Source: Catenulispora sp. GP43
GTDB taxonomy: Bacteria > Actinomycetota > Actinomycetes > Streptomycetales > Catenulisporaceae
DNA: 64,000 bases
Assembly (NCBI RefSeq): GCF_041260665.1
Contig: NZ_JBGCCT010000007.1
Coordinates: forward strand, 124,001-188,000
Direction of reading: 5' to 3'
Numbering within the stretch: the first letter of the stretch is position 1; every line of letters starts with the position of its first letter. The notes beneath the pieces are model-generated. The model saw nothing but the letters and a program-made list of their open reading frames with translations. It was not told the DNA's origin and ran no database searches. Positions 17,194-25,651 of the stretch are shown one piece after another. Both the position numbers and the translations under genes were made by a program.

Positions 17194-18870
17194 TCAGGAC
17201 GAAGCGGCAGCCGGCACCACCACGCCCGGCAGCTCCCCGTCGACATAGGCCCGCCACATCACCCGCCGCCGCGGCTTGCCGCTGGTGGTCCGCTGGATGG
17301 TCCGGCGCGGCACGTCGAGCACGACCCCGGCCGAGCCCTCGGCCACCCGCCGCACCACCTTGCGGGCCCCGGCCAGCCATTCCGGCTCGCCCTGCTCGAT
17401 GACGACCACCGCCGTCGCCCCCTGCGCGGAGGCTCCCAGCAGCACTGCGAGCCGCGTCCGGGGGATGCCCTCGGCGACCAGCGCGGCCTCCACGTCCTCG
17501 GCGAAGACCGTCCGGCCGCGCACCTTCACGCTGTCGCCGAGCCTGCCGATCACGTACAGCTGGCCGCCGCGCAGGAACCCGGCGTCGCCGGTGTACAGCG
17601 CCTCGTCCTCGAACCGCGTCGGGGAACCGGTGCCGGCGGCGGCGACGTAGCCGGCGGTCAGCGAGGTGCCGCGCACCACGATCTCGCCGAGGCGGTCCTC
17701 CGGCAGCGGGACGCCTTCGTCGTCGACGACCGCCACCTCGACCCCGGTCAGCGGACGTCCGCATCCGACCACCTGCTGAAGCGAGTCCTCGTCGTCATCA
17801 GGGGACGGATCCACGGGGCTGCCCACCGCCAACGTCCGGGCGTCCACGGCGGCCGTGCTGAACTCCACATCCAGCGCCAAGCCGGTCACCGCCAGCGTCG
17901 CCTCGGCGATCCCGTAGGCCGGAAGCAGGGCCCTGCGATCGAACCCGCACGGCTCCAGCAGCGCCGTGAACCGGTCCAGCACCGCGGCGTCGACCCGCTC
18001 GGCGCCGACGATGACCGCCCGCCACTCTGACAGGTCCAGCCCGGCCAGCGCCTCCGGCTTCACGCGCCGCGTGATGTGCTCCAGCCCGAAGTTGGGCAGC
18101 GCGGTCAGCCGCGCGCCCGGGGCCGAGGGGCCACGGTCGAAGCAGCGTAGATACCGCGCCGGGTCGCGGACGAACCACTCCGGCCCCAGCAGATACAGGT
18201 CGCTCTGGTTCACCACCGGGGTCAGCAGGCAGCCGATCAACCCCATGTCATGGTGGATCGGCAGCCAGGAGGCGGTCGGGTCCTCCGGCGTCATCGCCAG
18301 CCACGCGCGGATCGCCGCGACGTTGGCCTCCAGCGAGGCGAACGGGACCGCGACCCCGCGCACCGTGCCGCTGGATCCGGACGTGAACTGCACCAGTGCC
18401 GTCTCGGCCCGCTTCACCGCCGGGATCCCGGCCGTGTCTTCGATCCCTGAGATCAGGTCGTCCACGGTGGTGACCTGGATCCCGGAATCGGCGAGCAGCG
18501 CCAGGAGCGGCTCGCGCAGCTCCGGCAGGGTCACCGCGGCGACCGGCCGGGCCGCGGCCGCGACCGCCTGCACGTGCGCGGCATAGCGCTGCGCGTCGTG
18601 GAACAGCAGCGGCGGCGCCACCGGGCACGGCACCGCCCCGGCGGCCATGACGCCGAACAACGTGGCGGCGAACTCCGGTCCGGAGCGGTGCACGATCAGC
18701 ACCCGGTCCCCGGGCCCGACCCGGGCGCGCTGCAGGCCGTGCGCGACCCGGCCGGCGAAGGCCGCCAGGCCGGGGTAGGACCACGTGTCCCAGCCGTCGT
18801 CGGCGGCGAAGCGGACGCCGTGGCCGGGATGCGGTTCGTCGAGCCATGCGAGCAGCGGGATGGTGGCCAT
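17194..18870 (-). CDS. Fatty-acyl-AMP ligase-like adenylating enzyme
   Basis: A 558-residue ANL enzyme most like fatty-acyl-AMP ligases (FadD32 type), which load acids onto a carrier protein rather than CoA. Motifs: FTSGSSGTVRGV, WLPIHHDMGLIG (diagnostic for FAALs), AYGIAEATLA, TGDAGFLRGGQLYVIGRLGD and the A10 Lys in TTSGKPRRR. ATG 18870 has GAGGAGT upstream. It is divergent from the free carrier protein at 19007, its likely acceptor. A downstream free C domain and P450s could extend or oxidise the loaded acid. Chain length cannot be inferred. Confidence 0.85.
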   Translation of the reverse strand: MATIPLLAWLDEPHPGHGVRFAADDGWDTWSYPGLAAFAGRVAHGLQRARVGPGDRVLIVHRSGPEFAATLFGVMAAGAVPCPVAPPLLFHDAQRYAAHVQAVAAAARPVAAVTLPELREPLLALLADSGIQVTTVDDLISGIEDTAGIPAVKRAETALVQFTSGSSGTVRGVAVPFASLEANVAAIRAWLAMTPEDPTASWLPIHHDMGLIGCLLTPVVNQSDLYLLGPEWFVRDPARYLRCFDRGPSAPGARLTALPNFGLEHITRRVKPEALAGLDLSEWRAVIVGAERVDAAVLDRFTALLEPCGFDRRALLPAYGIAEATLAVTGLALDVEFSTAAVDARTLAVGSPVDPSPDDDEDSLQQVVGCGRPLTGVEVAVVDDEGVPLPEDRLGEIVVRGTSLTAGYVAAAGTGSPTRFEDEALYTGDAGFLRGGQLYVIGRLGDSVKVRGRTVFAEDVEAALVAEGIPRTRLAVLLGASAQGATAVVVIEQGEPEWLAGARKVVRRVAEGSAGVVLDVPRRTIQRTTSGKPRRRVMWRAYVDGELPGVVVPAAASS

Positions 18871-19006
18871 TGACCCAGACTCCTCGGTCGGTGAGACCCT
18901 AGGGCCGCCGCTGCACCGGATGCAGCGCTCCGCCCAGGGCGAGGATGACGCAGTGCGCTCGTGAGGGGCAATCACCGCATTGGAACACCAGGAGCGGGAG
19001 TTACGT

Positions 19007-19291
19007 GTGAGCACCGAAACAGAACTCGTCGACCAGGACACCCGGGCCCGGATCCGCTCGATCATCGTGGAGCTGGCACCGGAGCCCGATGGCGCACGCA
19101 CCGACGGTGCCACGCGGCTCGTGGAGGACCTCGCCTACCACTCGCTGGCCCTGCTCGAACTCGGATTCACCTTGGAGGACGAGTTCGACCTGCCGCCCAT
19201 CGACCAGGAGCAGGTGCAGCACATCACCACGGTCGAGGAGATCGTGGAGCTGGTGCTGGGCCTGCTCCCGTCGGACTCGGACAGCGAATAG
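19007..19291 (+). CDS. Free-standing acyl/peptidyl carrier protein
   Basis: A 94-residue discrete carrier protein. The 4'-phosphopantetheine site is Ser46 in EDLAYHSLALLEL; His precedes Ser where Asp is usual, a variant seen in some actinomycete carriers. Helix 3 and 4 regions (EDEFDLPPI, ITTVEEIVELV) are typical and acidic. GTG 19007 is preferred over TTG 18980 because GGGAG sits 6 bases upstream. It is divergent from the FAAL-like ligase and convergent with the free condensation domain, which suggests these three work together on one building block. Confidence 0.88.
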   Translation: MSTETELVDQDTRARIRSIIVELAPEPDGARTDGATRLVEDLAYHSLALLELGFTLEDEFDLPPIDQEQVQHITTVEEIVELVLGLLPSDSDSE

Positions 19292-19343
19292 CGCGACCGG
19301 CACGATCAGCTGCGATTGCTGCGGTCAGTTGCGATCAGCGCCA

Positions 19344-20621
19344 TCAGTTCCCTGACAGCACGTCCCGGCCGGCTGCGGCCCGCGCGGCCAGCGCGACGTA
19401 GTCGGCCAGCAGATCGGCGGCCCATCGGCGCTCCAGCCGGGCGGCGTTGAAGAAGAACACCGCCCGGATGGCGCCGAATCGCTGGTAGAGCTGGAACTCC
19501 GCTTCGAAGCGGGTACCGAGGTTGTCCACCACGACCGCCTCGGCCGCCGCCCCGGCCACCGTGCGCGGCACGTCCTGCTGCGGGATCATCTGGAACATCA
19601 CGTCGTCGGCGCGGCGGTCCGCCTCCTGGAACGCCGCGGCCGGCAGCAGCTGGTAGGGCAGCCCCTGGTGCACGTAGGCGGCCATCACCGTGTCATGGGC
19701 CCGCCGTACCAGGTCATCGAACCCTGATTCCCGCCCCAGCCGGGTCCGCAGCACCAACATGTTGGCCAGCAACCCGACCGTCTCCTGAGCCCGGGCATCG
19801 CCGCGGTTGGCCATGAACGAGGCGACGGCCAAGTCGTCCTCGCCGGTGGCCCGGTGCAGCACCGCGTAGTAGAGCGCGAGCATGACCGTGGGCAGCGTGG
19901 TGCGCCGGGCGCGCGCCACACGCTGAAGGGCGGCCACCGTCTGCGCGGAGATGTCGGCGCTCACGCTGCCGTCCACGCGCGGGGTGCCGGCCGGCGTCGG
20001 CCGCAGCGGGACACCGGGTGATTCGGCCCCGGTGAGCTGCCGCTCCCAGTACTCGTGGGCCGCCTTGGCCCGCTCGCCCCGCAGCCAGTCGTCCTGCCAG
20101 GCGCAGAAATCCGAGTACTGCCATCCCAGCTCCGGCAGCGGCGGCCGGCCAGCGTCCGTCAGCAGGCTGAGATCGCGCAGCACCAGGCCGCAGGACCAGC
20201 CGTCGGTGGCGGCGTGGTGCATGTTGAAGCACAGGACGTGGTCCTGGTCGTCCAGCCGCCACAGCGTGGTGCGCGTCGGCCATTTCTGCACGTCGATGGG
20301 TTCGCCGATCTCGGCCAGCACGGCGTGTTCGACCGTGGTGGTGAGGTCCACGACCGGCATCGGCGCGGCCTCCGGCGCCGGATGGACGTGCTGCGCCAGG
20401 CGCCGGCCGCGGCCGGACACCGTCGTGCGCAGGCTCTCGTGCCGCGCGGTCAGGGCACTGAGTCCCTCGGCGAGCAGGCCGTGATCCAGCGGCCCGCGCA
20501 GCCGCAGCACGATCGGCACGTTGGCCGCGCCCTGCTCGCCCCGGAATCGTTCCAGGACCCACAACAGCCGCTGGCCGACCGACGCCGGGAGGTCTCCGGC
20601 CGGCCCGGCTACCGCGGCCAC
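19344..20621 (-). CDS. Stand-alone NRPS condensation-domain protein
   Basis: A 425-residue single condensation domain with an intact catalytic motif HHAATDG ([10 protein letters not shown], about residue 135). Other C-domain marks are HESLRTTV and LPYQLLP. It has no adenylation or carrier domain, like VibH-type amide synthases, which join a carrier-bound acyl group to a free or carrier-bound amine. The start is GTG 20621, overlapping the upstream P450 stop by 13 bases, so the two are coupled; no clear ribosome site is seen, so the exact start is uncertain. Its likely donor is the free carrier at 19007. Confidence 0.82.
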   Translation of the reverse strand: MAAVAGPAGDLPASVGQRLLWVLERFRGEQGAANVPIVLRLRGPLDHGLLAEGLSALTARHESLRTTVSGRGRRLAQHVHPAPEAAPMPVVDLTTTVEHAVLAEIGEPIDVQKWPTRTTLWRLDDQDHVLCFNMHHAATDGWSCGLVLRDLSLLTDAGRPPLPELGWQYSDFCAWQDDWLRGERAKAAHEYWERQLTGAESPGVPLRPTPAGTPRVDGSVSADISAQTVAALQRVARARRTTLPTVMLALYYAVLHRATGEDDLAVASFMANRGDARAQETVGLLANMLVLRTRLGRESGFDDLVRRAHDTVMAAYVHQGLPYQLLPAAAFQEADRRADDVMFQMIPQQDVPRTVAGAAAEAVVVDNLGTRFEAEFQLYQRFGAIRAVFFFNAARLERRWAADLLADYVALAARAAAGRDVLSGN

Positions 20622-21856
20622 ACCGACACCGGCTGACTGCTGAAGCCACGCAGGACCAGGCTGTCCCGGCGCACCGCCGAGCCCCGGCGCGCGATCCCGC
20701 CGGTGGCCTCGACCAGCGCCCGCACCGCAGCTGTAAGTTCGAGCCTGGCCAGCTGCGCGCCGAGGCAGTAATGGTGTCCGAAGCCGAAGGCCAGATGCGC
20801 GTTGGAGGGGCGGTCCAGGCGGAACTCGTCGGGCTCGGCGAACACCTCGCCGTCCCGGTTCGCCGCGCCGAACAACACCAGCAGCCGGCTGCCCGCCGGC
20901 AGCGCGACGCCGCCGAGCTCGACCGGCTCCGTGGTGGCCCGCCACAGGCCCTGCACCGAGGTGTCGAAGCGCAGGGCCTCCTCCACCACGGCCGGCGCCA
21001 GGCCCGGGTCGTCCCACAGGCGCTTGGCCGCCTCGGGGAACGTGAGCAGCGCGTCGACCAGGTTCGTCAGCAGGTTGGTGGTGGTCTCGATGCCCGCCAC
21101 GAGCAGGAAGACGCAGAACGCCAGCACCTCGTGGTCGGACAGGACCTCGCGGTCGGCGGCGGCCAGCCGGCCGAGCAGGTCAGTGCTGGGCTCGCTGCGA
21201 CGCCGGGCGATCTCGCGCCGGAAGTAGCGCAGCATGTCATAGCCGCGGCCCAGCGCCGCGCGGGAGTCCTCATCGCCGCCCGGGGTGCTCAGGTCGTCGG
21301 TGACGGCCGAGGCCCATTCGCGGAACGTCGCGCGCATCTCGGTGGGCACCCCGAACAGCTCGGCCAGCACCAGCACCGGTAGCGGAGCGGCCAGGTCGTG
21401 GCAGACGTCGAACCCGCCCTCGCGGTGCTGGCGCTCCAGCGCGTCGGCCACGACCGACCGGGCCGCCTGCTCCACCAGCGGCGCCAGCCGGGCCAGGCCG
21501 GGCCCGCGGAACGGCGCCCCGACGATCGCGCGGAACGCGGTGTGCGCGGGAGGATCGGTGGCGATGAGCACCCGGACGCCCGGCGCGCCGATGCGGTAGT
21601 CGACGGTGCGGGTGCCATGCCGGCCGGGCAGCGCCGCCATGCCCAGGCGCGAGGAGTACCGGCGCGGATCGCTGAGCACGGTGACGATGTCGGCGTGCCG
21701 GGTGACCGCCCACAGATCGTGCTGCGGGATGTACTGCACCGGCGAGTCAGAGCGCAGATGTTGATACCGGGGATAGGGATCGGCGATGGTTGCGGCGTCG
21801 TCGGGATCGAACGGACACGACGCCGGCGTTTCGGACGCCCCGCGGGTTGGGTCCAT
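20609..21856 (-). CDS. Cytochrome P450 (canonical)
   Basis: A 415-residue P450 with canonical elements: I-helix AGIETT, K-helix EALR, heme loop [10 protein letters not shown], and [13 protein letters not shown] 21856 is used; a frame extension of five residues upstream is possible. It is co-directional and coupled with the free condensation domain and divergent from the aminotransferase/TDO operon (93-base shared promoter region). Hydroxylation of a carrier-bound amino acid, as in 3-hydroxyquinaldate pathways, is one possibility but is inference from context. Confidence 0.9.
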   Translation of the reverse strand: MDPTRGASETPASCPFDPDDAATIADPYPRYQHLRSDSPVQYIPQHDLWAVTRHADIVTVLSDPRRYSSRLGMAALPGRHGTRTVDYRIGAPGVRVLIATDPPAHTAFRAIVGAPFRGPGLARLAPLVEQAARSVVADALERQHREGGFDVCHDLAAPLPVLVLAELFGVPTEMRATFREWASAVTDDLSTPGGDEDSRAALGRGYDMLRYFRREIARRRSEPSTDLLGRLAAADREVLSDHEVLAFCVFLLVAGIETTTNLLTNLVDALLTFPEAAKRLWDDPGLAPAVVEEALRFDTSVQGLWRATTEPVELGGVALPAGSRLLVLFGAANRDGEVFAEPDEFRLDRPSNAHLAFGFGHHYCLGAQLARLELTAAVRALVEATGGIARRGSAVRRDSLVLRGFSSQPVSVWPR

Positions 21857-21948
21857 AGCGCGACATTGCACGACAGTGCTTTGTTTAGTCGAGCTCGTCG
21901 AAGCCGTGCTTGCCAGCGCCTTCTCAGGGCCTTCTCAGGGAGTTGCCG
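21857..21948. promoter_or_regulatory. Divergent promoter region with duplicated 11-mer
   Basis: This region separates the P450 and aminotransferase starts. It contains a perfect direct repeat CCTTCTCAGGG CCTTCTCAGGG (about 21919-21940) just before the aminotransferase ribosome site, plus a relatively AT-rich patch (GTGCTTTGTTTAG, about 21879-21891). These could be regulator or promoter elements, but no consensus promoter is certain. Confidence 0.4.
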
Positions 21949-23157
21949 ATGAATCAGCCCGACGTCCTGGACCGGCGACTCGCCCGGCTCCCCAGGTCAG
22001 TCCTGCACGCCGTGCACCGCCAGGTCGAACAGGCCACGCGGGCCGGCCGGGACGTGCTCCAGCTCCACGTCGGCGAGCCGGCCTTCGGCGCGCCGGCGGC
22101 GGCGCGCGCCGCGCTCGTCGCGGCCGTGGCCGACGGCCGGACCGGATACACCAACGCCGAAGGGCTGCCGGAGCTGCGCGAGCGGCTGGTCCGGCGGCTG
22201 GCCGAGGCCGACGGCGTGGCCACCGTCGCCGACCGGGTCATAGTCACCCCGGGCTCCTCCTACGCCCTGGCCGCGATCGCCATGGCGGTCTGCGAGCCCG
22301 GGGACGAGATCCTGCTGCCGGAGGTCTTCTGGCCGATCTACATGCAGGGCGCGGTGGTGGCCCGGGCCACGGTGCGCACCTACTCCCTCGGCGCGGGCTA
22401 CCGCATCGAGGCCGACCGCATCCGCGCCGCGGTGAGCCCGGCCACCCGCCTGGTCGTGGTGAACTCCCCGGCCAACCCCACCGGCGCCCTGGCCGACCCG
22501 GCCGAGCTGGCCGAGATCGCGCGCTGGGCCCGGCAGCAGGACGTCTGGCTGATCGGGGACGAGGCGTACGAGCAGTTCGTGTACGACGGCCACCACACCG
22601 CCCTGGCCTCCTACGAGCGCGACGTCCCCGACCGGGAGCGCCGCGTGTTCTCGGTGCACACGTTCTCCAAGGGCTACGGCATGACCGGCTACCGCATGGG
22701 CTACGCCGCGGCCCCCAACGACGTCACCGCCGCCACCCTGCGCCGGGTCTGCGAGGGCACGGTGATCGCCCCCTCCACCCCGGTCCAGCACGCGGCCCTG
22801 GCAGCCCTCGACGACGAGGAGATGCCCAAGGAAGCACACGCCCACGTCCGCGCCGTCCGCGACGCCGCCCTGACCGCCGCGGTGGACGAAGGCCTGCTGG
22901 AGCACCTGCCCCCGGCCGGCTGGTACGCCATGGTCGACGTCTCCGGCACCGGCCTGACCTCGGCGGCCTTCGCCGACCGGCTGCTGGCCGAGCACGCGGT
23001 CGCGGTAGCCCCCGGCGCCACCTTCGTGGCCCCCGAAGCCCCCGACCCGGGCCGCGTGCGCGTCGCGTTCTGCGGCGACCTGGACGCCACCGTCGAGGGC
23101 ATGCGCAGGCTCCGGCAGCTGACCGCCGAGCTGCGCACCGAGCGGAACGGCGCCTGA
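21949..23157 (+). CDS. Class I/II PLP aminotransferase
   Basis: A 402-residue fold-type I aminotransferase. The PLP Lys is in HTFSKGYGMTGYRMGY, with NSPANPTGA and DEAYEQFVY for cofactor contacts and the substrate-carboxylate Arg near the C-terminus (GRVRVAF). ATG 21949 has GGGAG 6 bases upstream. Five bases separate its stop from the TDO-like start, so they form an operon. Paired with a tryptophan-dioxygenase-family protein, a kynurenine-aminotransferase-like role (cyclising to a quinoline carboxylate) is plausible, as in quinolobactin and 3-hydroxyquinaldate pathways. That assignment is contextual. Confidence 0.9.
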   Translation: MNQPDVLDRRLARLPRSVLHAVHRQVEQATRAGRDVLQLHVGEPAFGAPAAARAALVAAVADGRTGYTNAEGLPELRERLVRRLAEADGVATVADRVIVTPGSSYALAAIAMAVCEPGDEILLPEVFWPIYMQGAVVARATVRTYSLGAGYRIEADRIRAAVSPATRLVVVNSPANPTGALADPAELAEIARWARQQDVWLIGDEAYEQFVYDGHHTALASYERDVPDRERRVFSVHTFSKGYGMTGYRMGYAAAPNDVTAATLRRVCEGTVIAPSTPVQHAALAALDDEEMPKEAHAHVRAVRDAALTAAVDEGLLEHLPPAGWYAMVDVSGTGLTSAAFADRLLAEHAVAVAPGATFVAPEAPDPGRVRVAFCGDLDATVEGMRRLRQLTAELRTERNGA

Positions 23158-23162
23158 GGACG

Positions 23163-23897
23163 ATGGCCGGATACAGCGAGTACCTGAAACTCGACGAACT
23201 GCTGACCCTCCAGCAGCCCCGCAGCCGCAGCGGCCGCACCGAACTGGCCTTCATCCTGGTGCACCAGGTCTGCGAACTCTGGTTCAAACTCATGATCACC
23301 GACCTCGGCCTGGCCATCGGCGCCCTCGACGAGGACGACCCGGCCACCGCCCTGCGCTGCCTGAGGCGCGTCCACGAAGTGGAGCGGCTGCTGATCGAGC
23401 AGCTGATCCTGATCGACCACCTGGAACCCGGCGGCTTCGCCGACATGCGCCCCGCCCTGGGCACCGCCTCGGCGGCGGAGTCGCAGCAGTTCGCGACGAT
23501 CGTGGCCCTGTCGACCTCGACCCGCCGCACACCCCAGGCCCCGAAGCGCGTCAGGGACCTGTGGAGCGCCTTCTGCGACCACCTGGAGCGCGCCGGCTTC
23601 GACATGCCGGCCGAGACCTCCGAGGCGGCGGGACAGCACCGTATGAGCACGGTGGTGCGGGTCTATCGCGAGGAGCGCGGGCTGCTGGCAGAGCTCTGCG
23701 AGGCGCTGCTGGACCACGACCACGCGCTGGTGACGTGGCGGCACCGGCATGTGCTGGCGGCGGCACGGCACATTGGGGAGAACCCGGGGACCGGCGGGAC
23801 GGACGGGGTCGCGTACTTGCAGCGCAGCCTGAGCCGGCGGCTGTATCCGGAGCTGTGGAGTGCTCGGACGAGTTTTGAGGCGACGGTTCCGGTCTGA
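23163..23897 (+). CDS. Divergent tryptophan 2,3-dioxygenase-family heme protein
   Basis: A 244-residue member of the TDO heme superfamily, shorter than typical TDOs (about 280-300). Kept features: YSEYLKLDELL at the N-terminus, ELWFKL, proximal heme His196 in WRHRHVLAAARHIG, and Thr210 in GTGGTDG. Compared with Xanthomonas TDO, the distal His55 is Arg25, the SSGFQS loop is ASAAES, and Arg117, which binds the tryptophan carboxylate, is Ala111. It may therefore act on a substrate whose carboxyl group is masked (for example carrier-bound) or do different chemistry. ATG 23163 follows the aminotransferase by 5 bases. No formamidase or kynureninase is present. Confidence 0.85.
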   Translation: MAGYSEYLKLDELLTLQQPRSRSGRTELAFILVHQVCELWFKLMITDLGLAIGALDEDDPATALRCLRRVHEVERLLIEQLILIDHLEPGGFADMRPALGTASAAESQQFATIVALSTSTRRTPQAPKRVRDLWSAFCDHLERAGFDMPAETSEAAGQHRMSTVVRVYREERGLLAELCEALLDHDHALVTWRHRHVLAAARHIGENPGTGGTDGVAYLQRSLSRRLYPELWSARTSFEATVPV

Positions 23898-23902
23898 GCT
23901 AG

Positions 23903-23958
23903 GGCATGAAGGCATGAAGGCATGAAGGCATGAAGGCATGAAGGCATGAAGGCATGAG
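23903..23958. repeat. Seven-copy 8-bp tandem repeat
   Basis: GGCATGAA is repeated head to tail seven times (the last copy reads GGCATGAG), immediately after the TDO-like stop and before the terminator hairpin. It is a simple microsatellite-like array with no spacers. Copy number may vary between isolates. Confidence 0.9.
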
Positions 23959-23960
23959 GG

Positions 23961-23994
23961 AATGGCCGGCGCTGGTGGGCGCCGGCCATTTTCA
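23961..23994 (+). terminator. Intrinsic terminator after TDO-like gene
   Basis: A perfect 12-bp stem, AATGGCCGGCGC (23961-23972) with its complement at 23979-23990, a 6-base loop, and a following T tract (ATTTT). It ends the aminotransferase/TDO transcript. Confidence 0.88.
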
Positions 23995-24017
23995 TGTGCG
24001 GCTGAGCTGTGGGGGAA

Positions 24018-24612
24018 AGGCTTTTTTGACGGCTTCGCGCGGGTTGAAGACGGATCCGTTGGTGGCGCGGTTCGGTGGCGCGTCGGGTCGGGTGTCGGCG
24101 GCGGTGGTGTGGTCAGGTGGTCAGGTCTACTGCCACAGTCAAGAGCAAGAGCGAAAGGCAAGGTCAAAGGCTAAAGGCGCCTCCGGCGGCGCCTGCGCGG
24201 CGAGCGGCCTCGCTCCGGGGAGGGGGGTTGCGCTGCCCGCCGGCGGTCGTTGCTTGTGGTCGCCTCTGTCCCGGATTCCCCGTCGCATCGTCGCCTAAAG
24301 GAAGCAGACCGGCCCGGTCTACTTGGCTGCGCCCGCCGACGCGACGGGGAATCCGGGACAAACCCACCTGTGGGAAGGGTCCCCGCACCTCACGCACAAC
24401 ACGTCACCGCCGCGTGTGCGTTGCGTAGTGGACCCCGTCCACTAAGCTCTTGACCTTGCCTTTCGCTCTTGCCCTTGACTGTGGCTTTTGACTGTGGCGG
24501 TAAACCCGACCACCTGCCCACACCACCGCCGCCCCCACTCGACCCGACCCACCACCGAACCGCGCCACCAACGGATCCCGTAAACCATGCGCGAAGCCGT
24601 CAAAAAAGGCCT
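24018..24612. repeat. Long noncoding foldback (inverted-repeat) element
   Basis: Two long arms, 24018-24173 and 24443-24612, are imperfect inverted copies: both contain AGGC-T6-GACGGCTTCGCGC, GGATCCGTTGGTGGCGCGGTTCGG, a GGTGGTGTGG tract and GAGCGAAAGGCAAGGTCAA. Inside lies a second, perfect 20-bp inverted pair (24267-24286 with 24341-24360) around a small palindrome AGACCGG-C-CCGGTCT (24306-24320). No credible ORF, transposase or tRNA is present. It may be a MITE-like or other nonautonomous foldback element, or a remnant of a lost mobile insertion. It fills the 755-base gap between the TDO-like and methyltransferase genes. Confidence 0.75.
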
Positions 24613-24652
24613 GTCGCCTGTAAACCCACAGGCGAACCGCACCCCGACGCGC

Positions 24653-25651
24653 CTACTTCACCGCGACGATCAGCGAGTCCGGATCCGCCAGCGGCTCCAC
24701 CCGGCACTCCGAGAACCCCGCATCGCTCAGCCAGCCCAGACAGTCCGCGGCGCTGAAGTTGAAGCCGCCAGGTGTGTCGACGAGCATGTTCAGGCTCATC
24801 AGGAGGCTGAACTGGTTCGCGGCCCGCTCGTCGTCGATGAGCGCCTCATATATAAGGAGTGTCCCGCCGGGCGGAAGCGCCTCGTAGGCCGAGGCGATCA
24901 GCCGCTTCTTCTCGGCCAGGTCCCAGTCGTGCAGGATGTGGCCCATGATCAGCACGTCCGCCGTCGGCAGCGGGTCGGCGAAGAAGTCCCCGCCCTCGAA
25001 GCGCACGCGCTCCGCCAAGCCAGCCTTCGCGATCGCCGCCTCGAAGGGCTCGCGGACCGGGGGCAGGTCGAACCCGATGCCCTGAAGGTGCTTGTGGGCC
25101 TTGGCGATGTGGATCGGGACCACGCCGGAGGCCGTCCCGACGTCCGCAAAGCTCTGATAGTCCTTCCACGGGAACCCGCGGGACAGCGCCATGGCGACCC
25201 CTGCGCTCGCCCCGGCCATCGACTGCAGGAACGTGTCCCGAACATCCTGCTTGCTGTAGATGGCGTTGAAGACGTCGGCGCCCTCGGCGGCCCCGTCGTA
25301 CTGCGGCTCGCCGGTACGCAGCGCCTCGGTGAGGTGGCTCCAGGCCCCCCACAGTCGCGGCGCGGCCATGGCGAACGAGGAGCCCACGAACAGCGGCTTG
25401 GTGCGGTCCAGGAACATCCTGGACTCGCGGGTGTTCGCATACCGGTCGTCGGCGTCGCGCGTCAGGAATCCCATGGCGACCAGTGCGTCCAGGAAGTTGC
25501 GTGCCCCGCGCGGATGCAGCTCCAGCTGTTCGGCCAGGCTCTTGTAGTCGCGCGCGCCGCCGGCCAGAACCGTGAAGACATCGAGCTCGATCGCGCTCAT
25601 CAAGGTGCGCGAGGCCCAGTAGCCGGTCGCGACGTCCAGAATGCGGCTCAC
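24653..25651 (-). CDS. O-methyltransferase (dimerising, HIOMT/CalO6-like)
   Basis: A 332-residue SAM-dependent methyltransferase of the plant-type/hydroxyindole O-methyltransferase family: an N-terminal winged-helix dimerisation domain (about residues 10-95) followed by the catalytic domain with SAM motif FADVGTASGVVP and the active-site region HILHDWD (the His-Asp pair used as base). Motif I is modified from the usual DVGGGxG, so SAM binding may be altered. GTG 25651 overlaps the upstream methyltransferase stop (GTGA). It is last in an operon of three methyltransferases; such enzymes usually methylate phenol or enol oxygens in the final scaffold. Confidence 0.88.
   Translation of the reverse strand: MSRILDVATGYWASRTLMSAIELDVFTVLAGGARDYKSLAEQLELHPRGARNFLDALVAMGFLTRDADDRYANTRESRMFLDRTKPLFVGSSFAMAAPRLWGAWSHLTEALRTGEPQYDGAAEGADVFNAIYSKQDVRDTFLQSMAGASAGVAMALSRGFPWKDYQSFADVGTASGVVPIHIAKAHKHLQGIGFDLPPVREPFEAAIAKAGLAERVRFEGGDFFADPLPTADVLIMGHILHDWDLAEKKRLIASAYEALPPGGTLLIYEALIDDERAANQFSLLMSLNMLVDTPGGFNFSAADCLGWLSDAGFSECRVEPLADPDSLIVAVK

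Noticed and set aside
23903-23958. CRISPR array
   Set aside because: The repeats are 8 bp with no spacers, and there are no cas genes.
24018-24612. tRNA gene, or insertion sequence with transposase
   Set aside because: No cloverleaf or CCA end and no transposase frame could be read; only inverted repeats are present.
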